From Haloferax sulfurifontis ATCC BAA-897 (GTDB lineage: Archaea; Halobacteriota; Halobacteria; Halobacteriales; Haloferacaceae), in assembly GCF_000337835.1 (NCBI RefSeq), contig NZ_AOLM01000029.1, forward strand, positions 39,337-103,336: a DNA stretch of 64,000 bases. The letters run 5' to 3'. Positions 54,137-62,764 of the stretch are shown one piece after another; positions within the stretch are counted from its first letter, which is position 1, and each line of letters starts with the position of its first letter. A model generated the notes under the pieces. That model was not told where the DNA came from. It worked only from the letters and a program-made list of their open reading frames with translations, and ran no database searches. Made by a program: the position numbers and the translations under genes.

Positions 54137-54625
54137 TTAGATGACGCCGCCGATGACGAGAAGGCCGATGAGGGTCAGAAGCATCGCGATAACGCCTCCG
54201 CCAGCGAGGACCTTGTTCCCCATCGCCTTCTCGTGGATGGGCATGGCGGCGTACTCCTCGCGGAACGCCTCGAGGTTTTCCTCGTCGTAGAAGTACTTGA
54301 TCTTCAGCGCGAACCGTTCGGTGACCGCACAGCCCGTACAGACCGGCTCCTGCTCGAGCCGTTCGGTCTTGGTGTGGCTGTCGCAGGCGATCGCCCCGCA
54401 GTTCGAACAGTACGTGTATGCCTCGTCGCCGCCGCTCGTGTCACAATGGACGCAGCGGTGGATGCCATCCTCAGCTGTCACTCGTGACGGACCTGCCGCG
54501 TAGTACTCGTAGGGGTAGGTGTACTCCTGGAAGCCGGTCGTGTGCCGAACCTCGGGGAGGTATACGGGCTCGATCGACTGCACGGAGATGTCCGAACGAT
54601 TCGGCGGGTGGGAAGAGGCACTCAA
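54137..54625 (-). CDS. Zinc-binding protein with C-terminal membrane anchor, 5' end likely replaced
   Basis: The protein has 162 residues as read. Four metal-type pairs: CVHCDTSGG, YCSNCGAIACDSH and CTGC. A helical segment (YDEENLEAFREEYAAMPIHE) precedes a terminal helix (VLAGGGVIAMLLTLIGLLVI). The first 15-20 residues (MSASSHPPNRSDISV) are read antisense through the HNH fragment that starts near 54585, so the native N-terminus was probably lost at that junction. Confidence 0.5.
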   Translation of the reverse strand: MSASSHPPNRSDISVQSIEPVYLPEVRHTTGFQEYTYPYEYYAAGPSRVTAEDGIHRCVHCDTSGGDEAYTYCSNCGAIACDSHTKTERLEQEPVCTGCAVTERFALKIKYFYDEENLEAFREEYAAMPIHEKAMGNKVLAGGGVIAMLLTLIGLLVIGGVI

Positions 54626-55055
54626 CGAAGCAGGCTATCTGCAACCGAGATCGTATCAAGATTCCACGGAGATCCCCTACGGACCGAATTGGCTTGAGCA
54701 GCGGAAACTAGCCTTAGAACGGGATGTCTTCGAGTGTCAACCGCCCTGGTGCGATGTAACCCAAATAGAGCATCAAGATCAGGTCGGGAAGGAACTCTAC
54801 GTTCATCACATTATTCCGCGGAACTTTTTCTACGGGTCGGATGACCAGTTCGACTACCAGCAGGCCAATGACCTCTCAAATCTGGTGACTGTCTGTGCGA
54901 AACACCATCTAGTGTGGGAGGCTGTCGCTCCACAGCGATTAGATGTGCTAGCCTACGAGAGGCAACCTAGGACGAGCGCCCCTGCGGATTGCGTTTCTCT
55001 ACCCCCGGAGGTGAGTGGGACTGACTCCCCTCGTGGTCGCTATGGAAGACATTGA
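54585..55055 (+). pseudogene. 5'-truncated HNH endonuclease with homing-associated repeat
   Basis: From about 54585: EMSERFGGWEEALNEAGY is one unit of the repeat often found in haloarchaeal homing-type nucleases, followed by the HNH domain CQPPWCDV, LYVHHIIPRNFF and NLSNLVTVCAKHHLVWEA. Nothing upstream encodes the rest of the repeat array; instead the zinc-binding gene lies antisense. Downstream (TSAPADCVSLPPEVSGTDSP) is not nuclease-like. It is a fragment, probably inactive. Confidence 0.6.
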
Positions 55056-55290
55056 GCCCCTTTCAGACGAGGATATCTCGACTCCAGAACGAGACGCAGT
55101 AACGCCGAATGAGCGGCTCCACTGGCACCTCACCAACGCTCTCGTGAGCGCTGAATCTCCAGAGACGACAGCGCATCTCCGAGGAGCGCTCTCAGTGTAC
55201 CAAGACCTCCCGCCGACACCCCTCGTCGAGTGTCCGCTCTGTGGAAAAGTCGGGCTTCCGGAGCGAATTCGCACCCACGAGTGCCAGTAG
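55042..55290 (+). CDS. Small protein with C-terminal zinc finger
   Basis: ATG at 55042 (MEDIEPLSDEDISTPERDAV) gives 82 residues. A helical middle (NERLHWHLTNALVSAESPET, then AHLRGALSVYQDLP) is followed by CPLCGKVGLPERIRTHEC, a C2HC-like finger. It is in the array and precedes the hairpin at 55310. Possibly nucleic-acid binding; function unknown. Confidence 0.6.
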   Translation: MEDIEPLSDEDISTPERDAVTPNERLHWHLTNALVSAESPETTAHLRGALSVYQDLPPTPLVECPLCGKVGLPERIRTHECQ

Positions 55291-55309
55291 CCGCTGTAGC
55301 GTCGTTTTT

Positions 55310-55333
55310 TGCGCCATAATGGGTGGAGGCGCA
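55310..55333 (+). promoter_or_regulatory. Hairpin with AATGGGTG loop upstream of the DUF932-like gene (set member)
   Basis: After a run of six T, stem TGCGCC/GGCGCA encloses ataatgggtgga. It lies 20 nt after the upstream stop and 32 nt before the ATG at 55366. Confidence 0.55.
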
Positions 55334-55365
55334 GATCAGAACGCATCGCGCCTTCGGAGGATGTT

Positions 55366-56439
55366 ATGAAAGACCCAGAGACAGCGACGGTCTTCGCAGG
55401 CCTCGATGGACGAACCGATACTGAACTACCCGAGTGGTACGCCGAGCAACACGGTCGACCCGACCCGATCAGCTACAGTGCGGCAATTCGAAACCTCCCA
55501 CAGGCGATTGACACGGCAGTCGCGTATCGTAATCCGTACACCGACGAGTGGGTCGAAACCGATCGGTTCAACGCACTCGTCGAACCATCACGGTTACAGG
55601 CAGAAGCAGGCGGTAATAATGAGACAGAGTCGCTATTCCATATCCCGACGGACAGTTACGCGATCATCAACCCGGTCGACGTCTACGGCCCGCTGGAGGA
55701 GGTCCTCCGCGAGGAGACCATCGACGGGACCCCGCTGGGCGAGGTGATGTTCGGCGAGATCCGGCGCTACCGGGGCGGCGGCGAGGTCCATATGGACATC
55801 ATGTTCGACGGCCTCGAGGTGCGCCTCCCTGGCCGGTCCGACCCGGTCACGATGGGCGTCACGTCGGGCTACGACTTCTTCGGCGAGCACGCCGTCTACG
55901 TGGAAGGGTTCGCTCAGGATGGCTACTGCTCGAACACGATGCGCTCGCTCACCGACAAGGAGGTCATCAAGCACGTCGGCGACGTGCGGAACTTCCGCAC
56001 TTGGTGGGAGGAACTCCCGTTCACCGTCACGGAGTTCTACACCCTGCTGGGCTTCCCGGACTACCTGGCCGAGCGTGCCGCCGGCGATGCAGAAGCCAAT
56101 GCGGCGTCGCCTTTCGAGGTCGATATGTGGACGCTGCATTCCGGCGCGACGTACGCGCTCACCCACTTCTTCCAGGGGAAAGAGAGGGCATCCCTCGATC
56201 AGTACGTTCGGATCGCCAACGACATTCTGTTCAACCCGGAAGGCACGATCGAGCGTGTCGAGCAGGCCTACGAGCAGAAGTTAGAGGCGGACGGTGACGA
56301 TGGGGCACAGGCCTCGCTGGAGGGTGAACGAGCGCTGGCGAGTATCGAGCGCGTCAGCGACGACCTGCAGGAGAAAGTCGAGCAATTCGAAGAACGCGAA
56401 GATGCGCTGCGTGAGCGGTTCCAAGAGGCGATGGCCTGA
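55366..56439 (+). CDS. Plasmid/virus-type protein, DUF932-like
   Basis: ATG at 55366 (MKDPETATVFAGLDGRTDTE) gives 357 residues. The central block (FHIPTDSYAIINPVDVYGPL, EVMFGEIRRYRGGGEVHMDI, then GVTSGYDFFGEHAVYVEGFA and GYCSNTMRSLTDKEV) resembles DUF932 phage/plasmid proteins, in which an aspartate-rich sheet precedes a C-N-T motif. A coiled coil ends the protein (ERVSDDLQEKVEQFEEREDA). It is the largest gene of the array and the best sign of plasmid or viral origin. Confidence 0.6.
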   Translation: MKDPETATVFAGLDGRTDTELPEWYAEQHGRPDPISYSAAIRNLPQAIDTAVAYRNPYTDEWVETDRFNALVEPSRLQAEAGGNNETESLFHIPTDSYAIINPVDVYGPLEEVLREETIDGTPLGEVMFGEIRRYRGGGEVHMDIMFDGLEVRLPGRSDPVTMGVTSGYDFFGEHAVYVEGFAQDGYCSNTMRSLTDKEVIKHVGDVRNFRTWWEELPFTVTEFYTLLGFPDYLAERAAGDAEANAASPFEVDMWTLHSGATYALTHFFQGKERASLDQYVRIANDILFNPEGTIERVEQAYEQKLEADGDDGAQASLEGERALASIERVSDDLQEKVEQFEEREDALRERFQEAMA

Positions 56440-56473
56440 AGCGACGATGAGCTAGTCGTCTGGTCTGTTTTTC

Positions 56474-56493
56474 TCTCCCACAAGGGGTGGAGG
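56474..56493 (+). promoter_or_regulatory. Hairpin with CAAGGGGTG loop (set member)
   Basis: After ctgttttt, stem TCTCC/GGAGG (one U-G pair) encloses cacaaggggt. It is 9 nt before the ATG at 56503, where it could sequester the start region. Confidence 0.45.
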
Positions 56494-56502
56494 CTGATAG
56501 AG

Positions 56503-56724
56503 ATGGATGACTCCGCGGACATCGACGGGAGTGAGGACGAGTTCCCACCCGAGAAGCGCCTCGAAGCGCCGAACCATCGACTAATCAAGGCCGGAATCGC
56601 GACGATCCCCGACATGGAAACCCTCCGGGAGTGTGTTGCCTACGAGAACGCACACCAGAACCGGACACAGATTCTGCGTTTCCTCCAGTGGAAAGCCGAA
56701 GAGTTGCGTGAGAGTGAGGAGTAG
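56503..56724 (+). CDS. Small protein, DUF8129-like
   Basis: Seventy-three residues: an acidic head (MDDSADIDGSEDEF), then PNHRLIKAGIATIPDMETLR ECVAYENAHQNRTQILRFLQ, a compact helical domain I recall from haloarchaea. It is the last gene of the rightward array; the palindrome at 56734 starts 9 bp after its stop. Confidence 0.6.
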   Translation: MDDSADIDGSEDEFPPEKRLEAPNHRLIKAGIATIPDMETLRECVAYENAHQNRTQILRFLQWKAEELRESEE

Positions 56725-56733
56725 CGACCTGTC

Positions 56734-56775
56734 TTAACCAACGTTCGGAGCAAGACACCATTCTGTGTTGGTTAA
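56734..56775. repeat. Palindromic signature, copy 3 (TTAACCAAC-N24-GTTGGTTAA)
   Basis: Nine-bp perfect arms with a 24-bp spacer, just after the last gene of the array. Copy 2 lies just before the first gene of the array, so copies 2 and 3 bracket 40.5-56.8 kb. The following 270 bp to 57048 contain no gene I can support. Confidence 0.7.
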
Positions 56776-57048
56776 CGCCGAGTAGATCCCGCTTTTCGGA
56801 CCCCAAATCTCCCGGTTCACCATCGGATACCTCGACGCCGGTTCTATAATGATCCAGATCTGACGTTTGAGGATGCAAATGTCCTAGAAACCTACTGACA
56901 CTCTGTATTCCGTGTCACCAGCGTCTCGAACGGCTTCCAGTCCAACCGGTGGTTGACTAACCTGTGAAGGGCCTACGTCCAACTCAGAGCGACCAAACAG
57001 TGAGTAAAAAACCACACAAGCGCCGAAGGAAGACAAATCAGAAACAGC

Positions 57049-60000
57049 TCACCAGAAGAGAATTGTTGGGCGTTGGGCAACGTCTGTAACCTGTGCCTCG
57101 TCAGTAAGTCCCGGCACGCGTACGAGTGCCCGTGTTCCGTTCTCGGGATCATCACTCGGCTCTATCTGGAACGAGCCACCGTACCGCGTTACGATCCAAT
57201 TGACCAACCAGAGTCCGAGACCAGACCCGTGTTCTAATGCCGTTTCTTCGCCCTTTGAGATGACGTTTGCCTCCATCTCATTGATTCCTGGACCATTATC
57301 CTCGATTGAAAGAAGAAGCGACTCTCCGTCATCACGTAATCCGATCGTTACTCGTGGCTCCGTGGCTGTATTATGTTTCGCCGCATTCTCGATAAGTTCT
57401 GAAATCGCATCTTCGATCTCTCGCCCAGCACAGATATCTCGATCAGTCTGGATGGAGACATCGAACGTCATCTCCGGATACTCATCGCGATACGATTCGA
57501 TCACGTTCGTGATCAACGAGTTCGGATCAACTCGAGTTGGCTCAGCGTCACGCCTCGCAATCTGTTCGAGTTTGCGAGCTTGTTCGGAAAGTTCAATTAA
57601 ATCATCGCTTTTCCGTTTGACCATTTTTCCGAATTGGGCTGGATCGCTTTGGTCACCATCGACGAGAAATCCACTACGGCCGCTGATAACCCCCATGTCG
57701 TTCCGAAGGTTGTGACGGAGCACGCGGTTGAGGACCTCAAACAGTCGCTCCCATCGTTTTTGTTCAGTGATATCAGCTTGGATGCCCAAGAAGTGCGTTA
57801 CATCGCCCGTCTCATCTCAGACTGGTGTGATACGAACTTGATTCCAAAACGGCGATCCGTCTCTTCTATAATTGACGAGTTCGACGACTACTGGATCGTG
57901 GTTATCGATGTGTTCACGGAGCGTGTTAACAGCCGCGGAGTCTGTCTGCTCGCCCTGTAGAAATCGACAATTGTCACCGAGGACAGTTGAAGCGTCGTAG
58001 CCAGTAATCTGCTCGAACCCTTGGTTCACGTACACCAATGGGTTGTCCGGCTGCGACGCATCAGCGAGTGTAATGCCGACTCTGGCTTTGTCGATCGCCT
58101 TGTCTTTGATTTCTAACTCGCGGAGGGCCTCTTTTCGCGCGGTAATATCACGGCCGACACCATGGACACCGACAATTTCCCCGTCATCTACGATAGGTCT
58201 GCCGTTCACCTCGAGAATCACATGCTCGCCATCAGCGGTGATGAGATCGAGCTCAACGTTTGTGATTTCCTCTCCGTCGAGTACTGATTCGAACGCACTT
58301 ATCGCTCTCTGAGCCGACGCTTCAGTATTATATTTGGCAAACGGTTGGCCAATCATCTCCTCGGGGGTATAGCCCAAAATTCGTTCGGATGCCGAGGAGA
58401 TGTACGTGAATTTGCCCTGTAGGTCAAATCGAAAGAGCAGATCAAACGATGTGTCCGCTATCGCTTTGAAGCGATCGCGTTCGGCTTCGAGATGTGAGCG
58501 AGTTTCAGTGAGTTCACTAATGTCGTGCATGACAGCTGCAATCGTTGCTCTTCCCTCTTCGGTTGCCGTTGCCGAGAACTCAAACTCGACAGGCTGACTC
58601 CCATCTCTGACTCTGATTTCGGATTCCACTTCCAGTCGTTCTTCAGGCGGTACAGTGGACACCTTCTGAAGTGCAGCTTCAATCGAAGGGGCGTCACTTG
58701 AAGGGATGAGACTCGTGAGACGCGTTCCCACAAGTTGTTCAGGCTTCTGACCAAGATACGACGCTAGCGGTTGGGTTACGAACGAGAATGCGCCGTCCTC
58801 GTCAAGCAAGAACACCTTCTCGTCGAGATGATCCAGAATCCGCTGGAGTTGGCGCATCTCCGTTTCTCGTTCAAGACGATCGAGCGCGCTCGCCGCCGTC
58901 AACGCAAGCAGTTCCGCGAGTGCGGCATCCTCCTCGGTGAACGCATCCGGTTCCAATGCCGCGATCCCGAGCACACCGTGCTCGCCCATCGGCAGGAACA
59001 TTCCGGATTCAACCGCCCCATAATCGATACCTGTCGTGTTGACGTCGCCGTCGATTATAACCGGCTCCTGTGACTGGAACGCCTGTCCAACCAGGTTTTC
59101 ATCCGCATCGTAGGACGGTGGGTTGGGGATTTTTTCTCTCGCCTTTTGTGAGTATCTGGTCGGTGGCAGTGTCCCAGCCGTGGCATCGTGAAGACGGATC
59201 GACGTGATCTCGTACCCGAAGACCCTCTCCAGTTCCTCAATGATCGTGGTAAGGAGTTCATCTTCACCCGAGGCTTCGATGAGTGACTGAGAAGCGGAGA
59301 GGAGTGCGTTCAGCGTCTGGTCGCGGTCTTTACGCTCAGTAATGTCTTGGGCAGATCCACGAACCGTCACGACATCACCGTTCTCGTCCGTGATTGGCAC
59401 ACCCTGCACACGGAGCCAGCGGAGTTCCGCGTCCGACTTCCAGTACCGCAGTTCCACGTCGAACGGTTCCACGGCTTCGATCGCTTCTTCGACGGCTTGC
59501 TCTACGATCGGCCTGTCTTCCTCGTGGTAGACATCGAGCGCCTCGTCAAGCGGCGGTTCCGTGTCGGACTCAACACCCAAGAGATCGAAGAGATGCTCCG
59601 TCCAGAAGACACTCCTCGTCTCGACATCAATCTCCCATCCGCCCACCTCAGCGACGCGTTCAGTCTGGTTGAGGAGGTTTTGGAACCGCTCAAGTTCCTG
59701 CTCTCGTTGCTTCCGTTCGGTGATATCAGTGAAATACACTGACAGACCATCTTCATCCGGATACGCCCGAACCTCGAACCAGACATCCATCAGGTCAAAA
59801 TGGGCTTCGAACGAGACGGACTCCTGTGCCTCCATCGCGTGGTGATACTGGTCGTAGAATTCTGTCTGGACAGCCTCAGGAATGTTCTCCCAGAGGTGCC
59901 GCCCCACGATTTCGGCATTGTCACCGAGCCCCATCGCTTCCTGGAGAACATCCGTTCCGACGTCGTTGACGTAGGTGACATACCAGTCGGTATCGATAGC

Positions 60001-60987
60001 GAAGAACGCATCGTCTACCCGTTCAAGCGTTCGTTCAAACCTATCTCGGGCATTCTCCAATTCTTGACGGTACTCGCGCTGTTCGAGTTGTTGTCGCAAC
60101 CACTGCGCCATGATCTCGATAAGAGCCTGTTCTTCCTCGGAGAAGTCGGATTCTCGCGGCTCGCTGTCCGCGAAACACAGTGTGCCGTACAGTTCATCGT
60201 TTACGTCGATCCGAGCGCCCATATAACAGCCCAAGCCGTACTTCTCGAAAGCAGGGTCGCCCGCCATATCATCTGAGGCATTCTGTAGCGCAAGTGGAGA
60301 GCGCGTGCTGTCGTCGATCGTTCGGCGGCAATACGTCTGTGACAGGTCGTCGGTGACGCCGGCCTGGATTAGTTCGTGATCGCCCTGTGCCGCCACGACC
60401 TCGAAGTTACCAGCCGCCGCGTCGATACGGGCGAGGAACGCGATGTCCATTCCGAACACGTCAGCCCCAAAGGAGAGCATCTGATGGACTTGCTCTGAAA
60501 ACGATGCGTCAGGATCCGACGTGATGCGATGGAATCTTTGGAGGCTTTCTTGACTTGCCTGCAACCGGGATTCGTAGGTTCGACGTTCACGGACGCGTGA
60601 AACGACAGACTCGATTTGGTTGGCGACGAATCCTTCGTGGACCGCACCGTTGGTCATTTCAACTATACCGGTTGCTGAACTGTCGAGAACATGGTCGGCG
60701 TGCGCCGTTCCGGTCGCAATGAGAATTGGTAATTCTGGGTAGTCGTCCCGTAATGCCGAGAGAATTTCCACGCCGTCAACCACCGGTGGATTGTGGCGCG
60801 TGACGACACAATCGACGTGTTCTACAGTGAGAACTGACCGTGCTTTTTCCAGCGAGGGAACGGTCAACAGTTCAAAACCGTTCCGGTTCTCGTAGGTGAG
60901 CTGTGATGCGAGGCCACCACCTTCAGCCTCCGCGGGCTCAATTACCAGCGCCCGAATAAGTGTCTCAGATGGATCCCCTACGGTCAT
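57049..60987 (-). pseudogene. Very large multi-PAS/GAF histidine kinase split by an in-frame TGA
   Basis: ATG at 60987. Order: receiver-like domain whose usual Asp is replaced (CVVTRHNPPVVDGVEIL), GAF (near 150-310), PAS (near 325), PAS (near 440), GAF (near 575-700), PAS (near 735), PAS (near 855) and PAS (LEIKDKAIDKARVGITLADA near 970). The last ends WNQVRITPV then TGA at 57819-57817. The same frame continues DETGDVTHFLGIQADITEQK and the kinase core: LRHNLRNDMGVISGRSGFLV, ELIENAAKHN, SIEDNGPGINEME and GSGLGLWLVNW to 57049. CGA in place of TGA would give 1,312 residues. As read, sensing and kinase parts are two proteins. Confidence 0.8.
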
Positions 60988-61152
60988 CTAATACATTATT
61001 TTCGGCTCACACTTATTAGTCATTATGCGATATGAGGTAGCATAGCTGCTGCTTTCGGCAGGTGTTATGCTGATAAGCCCATTACTCTTATCACGTGACC
61101 GATTTTAAGTAGGGTAGCAGCAGCCCGTTACCGTATTAGCGATCACTAATCT

Positions 61153-61240
61153 ATGTCTACAAATCCTCAAATTCACGTCCTCCACGTCGATGATGAACCC
61201 GGATTTGCGGATATGGTTGCCCAATTTCTCGAACGCGAAG
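61153..61240 (+). pseudogene. N-terminal stub of a receiver-domain gene
   Basis: ATG at 61153 starts STNPQIHVLHVDDEPGFADM VAQFLERE, the first strand and helix of a haloarchaeal receiver with its acidic pair. After about 61240 the reading is antisense to the inverted regulator gene and loses likeness to receivers. The promoter side looks intact. It is the remnant of a response regulator or hybrid kinase cut by recombination. Confidence 0.6.
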
Positions 61241-62104
61241 CCGGTCGTCCTCGACCTCGCCCTGCGTCTCGAGGTACTGGAGCAGCGCGTCGATCACGTC
61301 TTCGAGTCCATACTTCGCCGCCTGCGCTCGGAGGTCCGCCCCGTCGACGTCGACGTGGCTGAGCAGGAGGAGACAGTACGAGCGGTGGCGGCTGCCGTCG
61401 TCGATTAAGAGGGTATGACAGCAGAGCTCCGCCGGCGAGACTGCGTCGAGTTCCTCGGAGTAGACGTAGTAGCGGTGGCCGGTGAGCAGGAACTGGAGGT
61501 CGAAGGCCGCGAACCGAGCGAGGCCGGTTTCGTGGAACGCCTCCGCGTCGATCTCCGTCTCGGCCTGGGCGAGGAATTCGTCGTAGTCCTCCCAGAGAAT
61601 CGTGCCCTTCGGGGCGACGGCTTCGAGGCGTTGACGATGCAGATGGTGTGCGAGTTCACGGGCGAACTCGTGGAGGCGGTCGAAGTCGGCGTTGAACTCG
61701 TAGCGGCCGTCGGCCGTCCCGACGAGCCCACGGTCGCGAAACCGCTTGAGGACGCGGTTGACCGTGTTGCGGTAATTGTCGCTCCGGTCCGCAATCTCGG
61801 AGACAGTTCGCGGCTGGTCGAGGTAGTACAGCACCTCGAGTGCCTTGCCGATCAGCAGTTCGGGGAACTCGATGTGGGAGTGCTGGCGGACGAGGTCCTG
61901 ATAGAGTTCGACGGCGCGAGCATCAGACGGAATGACTCGTTTTCGCCGCCCGTCGCGTTCCGTGTAAACGAGTCCCTTTTCAACGAGGTCGCCGACGGCA
62001 CGAGAGAGGTAGCTCTCGCTGTGGTCGAGCTTCGTCGCGAGCTCGGAGATCGTGTCGCCGCGGTCGACCGTGGCGAGGACTTCGAGTTCGATGCGCCGGA
62101 GCAC
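61157..62104 (-). CDS. Two-domain winged-helix regulator (paralogue of 30018-30941) with replaced C-terminus
   Basis: GTG at 62104 gives 315 residues. First HTH GDTISELATKLDHSESYLSR, second RTVSEIADRSDNYRNTVNRV, conserved domain HEFARELAHHLHRQRLEA and AELCCHTLLIDDGSRHRSYC with LLSHVDVDGADLRAQAAKYG. It tracks the 30018 paralogue until EDDRL, then ends RVREIGQPYPQIRVHHRRGG REFEDL, which is the receiver stub read backwards. The last about 25 residues were therefore exchanged at a junction near 61240. A TATA box within a palindrome lies about 25 nt upstream, so the message is probably leaderless. Confidence 0.75.
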   Translation of the reverse strand: MLRRIELEVLATVDRGDTISELATKLDHSESYLSRAVGDLVEKGLVYTERDGRRKRVIPSDARAVELYQDLVRQHSHIEFPELLIGKALEVLYYLDQPRTVSEIADRSDNYRNTVNRVLKRFRDRGLVGTADGRYEFNADFDRLHEFARELAHHLHRQRLEAVAPKGTILWEDYDEFLAQAETEIDAEAFHETGLARFAAFDLQFLLTGHRYYVYSEELDAVSPAELCCHTLLIDDGSRHRSYCLLLLSHVDVDGADLRAQAAKYGLEDVIDALLQYLETQGEVEDDRLRVREIGQPYPQIRVHHRRGGREFEDL

Positions 62105-62118
62105 GGTGTAACATAGTA

Positions 62119-62144
62119 CGAAACTTTTTTATAAATAAGTTTCG
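62119..62144 (-). promoter_or_regulatory. TATA box inside an 8-bp palindrome upstream of the 61157 regulator
   Basis: CGAAACTT (62119-62126) and AAGTTTCG (62137-62144) are perfect inverted arms; the 10-bp spacer ttttataaat holds the TATA element. The paralogue at 30018 has the same layout with different arm sequence. Confidence 0.6.
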
Positions 62145-62187
62145 AGTAGTGTTACTGCCAGCAATCTCGAGAACCGCCCACATCGTC

Positions 62188-62228
62188 TTAACCAACAAAA
62201 CTATGGATTCGTGGGCCATGTTGGTTAA
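62188..62228. repeat. Palindromic signature, copy 4 (TTAACCAAC-N23-GTTGGTTAA)
   Basis: Nine-bp perfect arms with a 23-bp spacer, 84 bp upstream of the GTG of the 61157 regulator and separate from its TATA palindrome. The left flank gtc is shared with copy 3. Confidence 0.7.
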
Positions 62229-62231
62229 CTT

Positions 62232-62764
62232 GAGTTGAGCTATGGTGTCTTCCATACCACCACTGCCCTATCAGGACTTCCTCTCGACATCGTCGCCACG
62301 TACGTGACAGGTTCGTAGACGCCCGTGAGCGATCGGCAGGACCTGCGGACGAAGCCACACCGAGGCCCAGCAGACCGAAACTGAGGTGCTTTACTGGAAA
62401 TTGTGGTGTGGTACTGGTAATACGAGTCTCAATTAATCGTCAACGACGAGTGGACTAGGTGATTTGTTCACGACCGGTGGGCTCAGTACTCTCTCAGTTT
62501 CACGATCAAAATCTCCGATCGATATCTCAAGGATAGCCCCAATCGCCAAATTAAATGCACCCGTGAACGGCTAGACTCGTGCTGAGTGCCTCTAAACCAC
62601 CAGCATTGGCGTGTCTCGGGGTACCCGGCCTGAGACACGTCAAGGTTCCCTCTTCCCCTTTCACTCCGAAGTCGGATCGTAATTAACTCTCAACTGAGAT
62701 ACAGTCAGTCTCGCAGCAACATCCTGAAGAACCCGTGACTACTGAATACTCATAGTAGCCGTAC
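62232..62764. other. Gene-free stretch with a hairpin and an orphan coding tail
   Basis: No intact gene. On the minus strand, about 62437-62567, a frame without a start reads AFNLAIGAILEISIGDFDRE TERVLSPPVVNKSPSPLVVD before a stop, probably the end of a lost gene. At 62610-62639 the arms CGTGTCTC and GAGACACG form a perfect 8-bp stem with a 14-nt loop. The last 60 bp should contain the promoter of the kinase at 62765, but no clear TATA box stands out. Confidence 0.3.

Noticed and set aside
22511..62228. Replication-origin (Orc/Cdc6) boxes as the identity of the TTAACCAAC palindromes
   Set aside because: The sequence does not resemble haloarchaeal origin boxes I know, copies are far apart, and no orc/cdc6 gene is in the window.
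37590..62402. Shared 14-mer gctttactggaaat at about 37594 and 62388
   Set aside because: A few matches of this length are expected by chance in 64 kb and flanks are unrelated.
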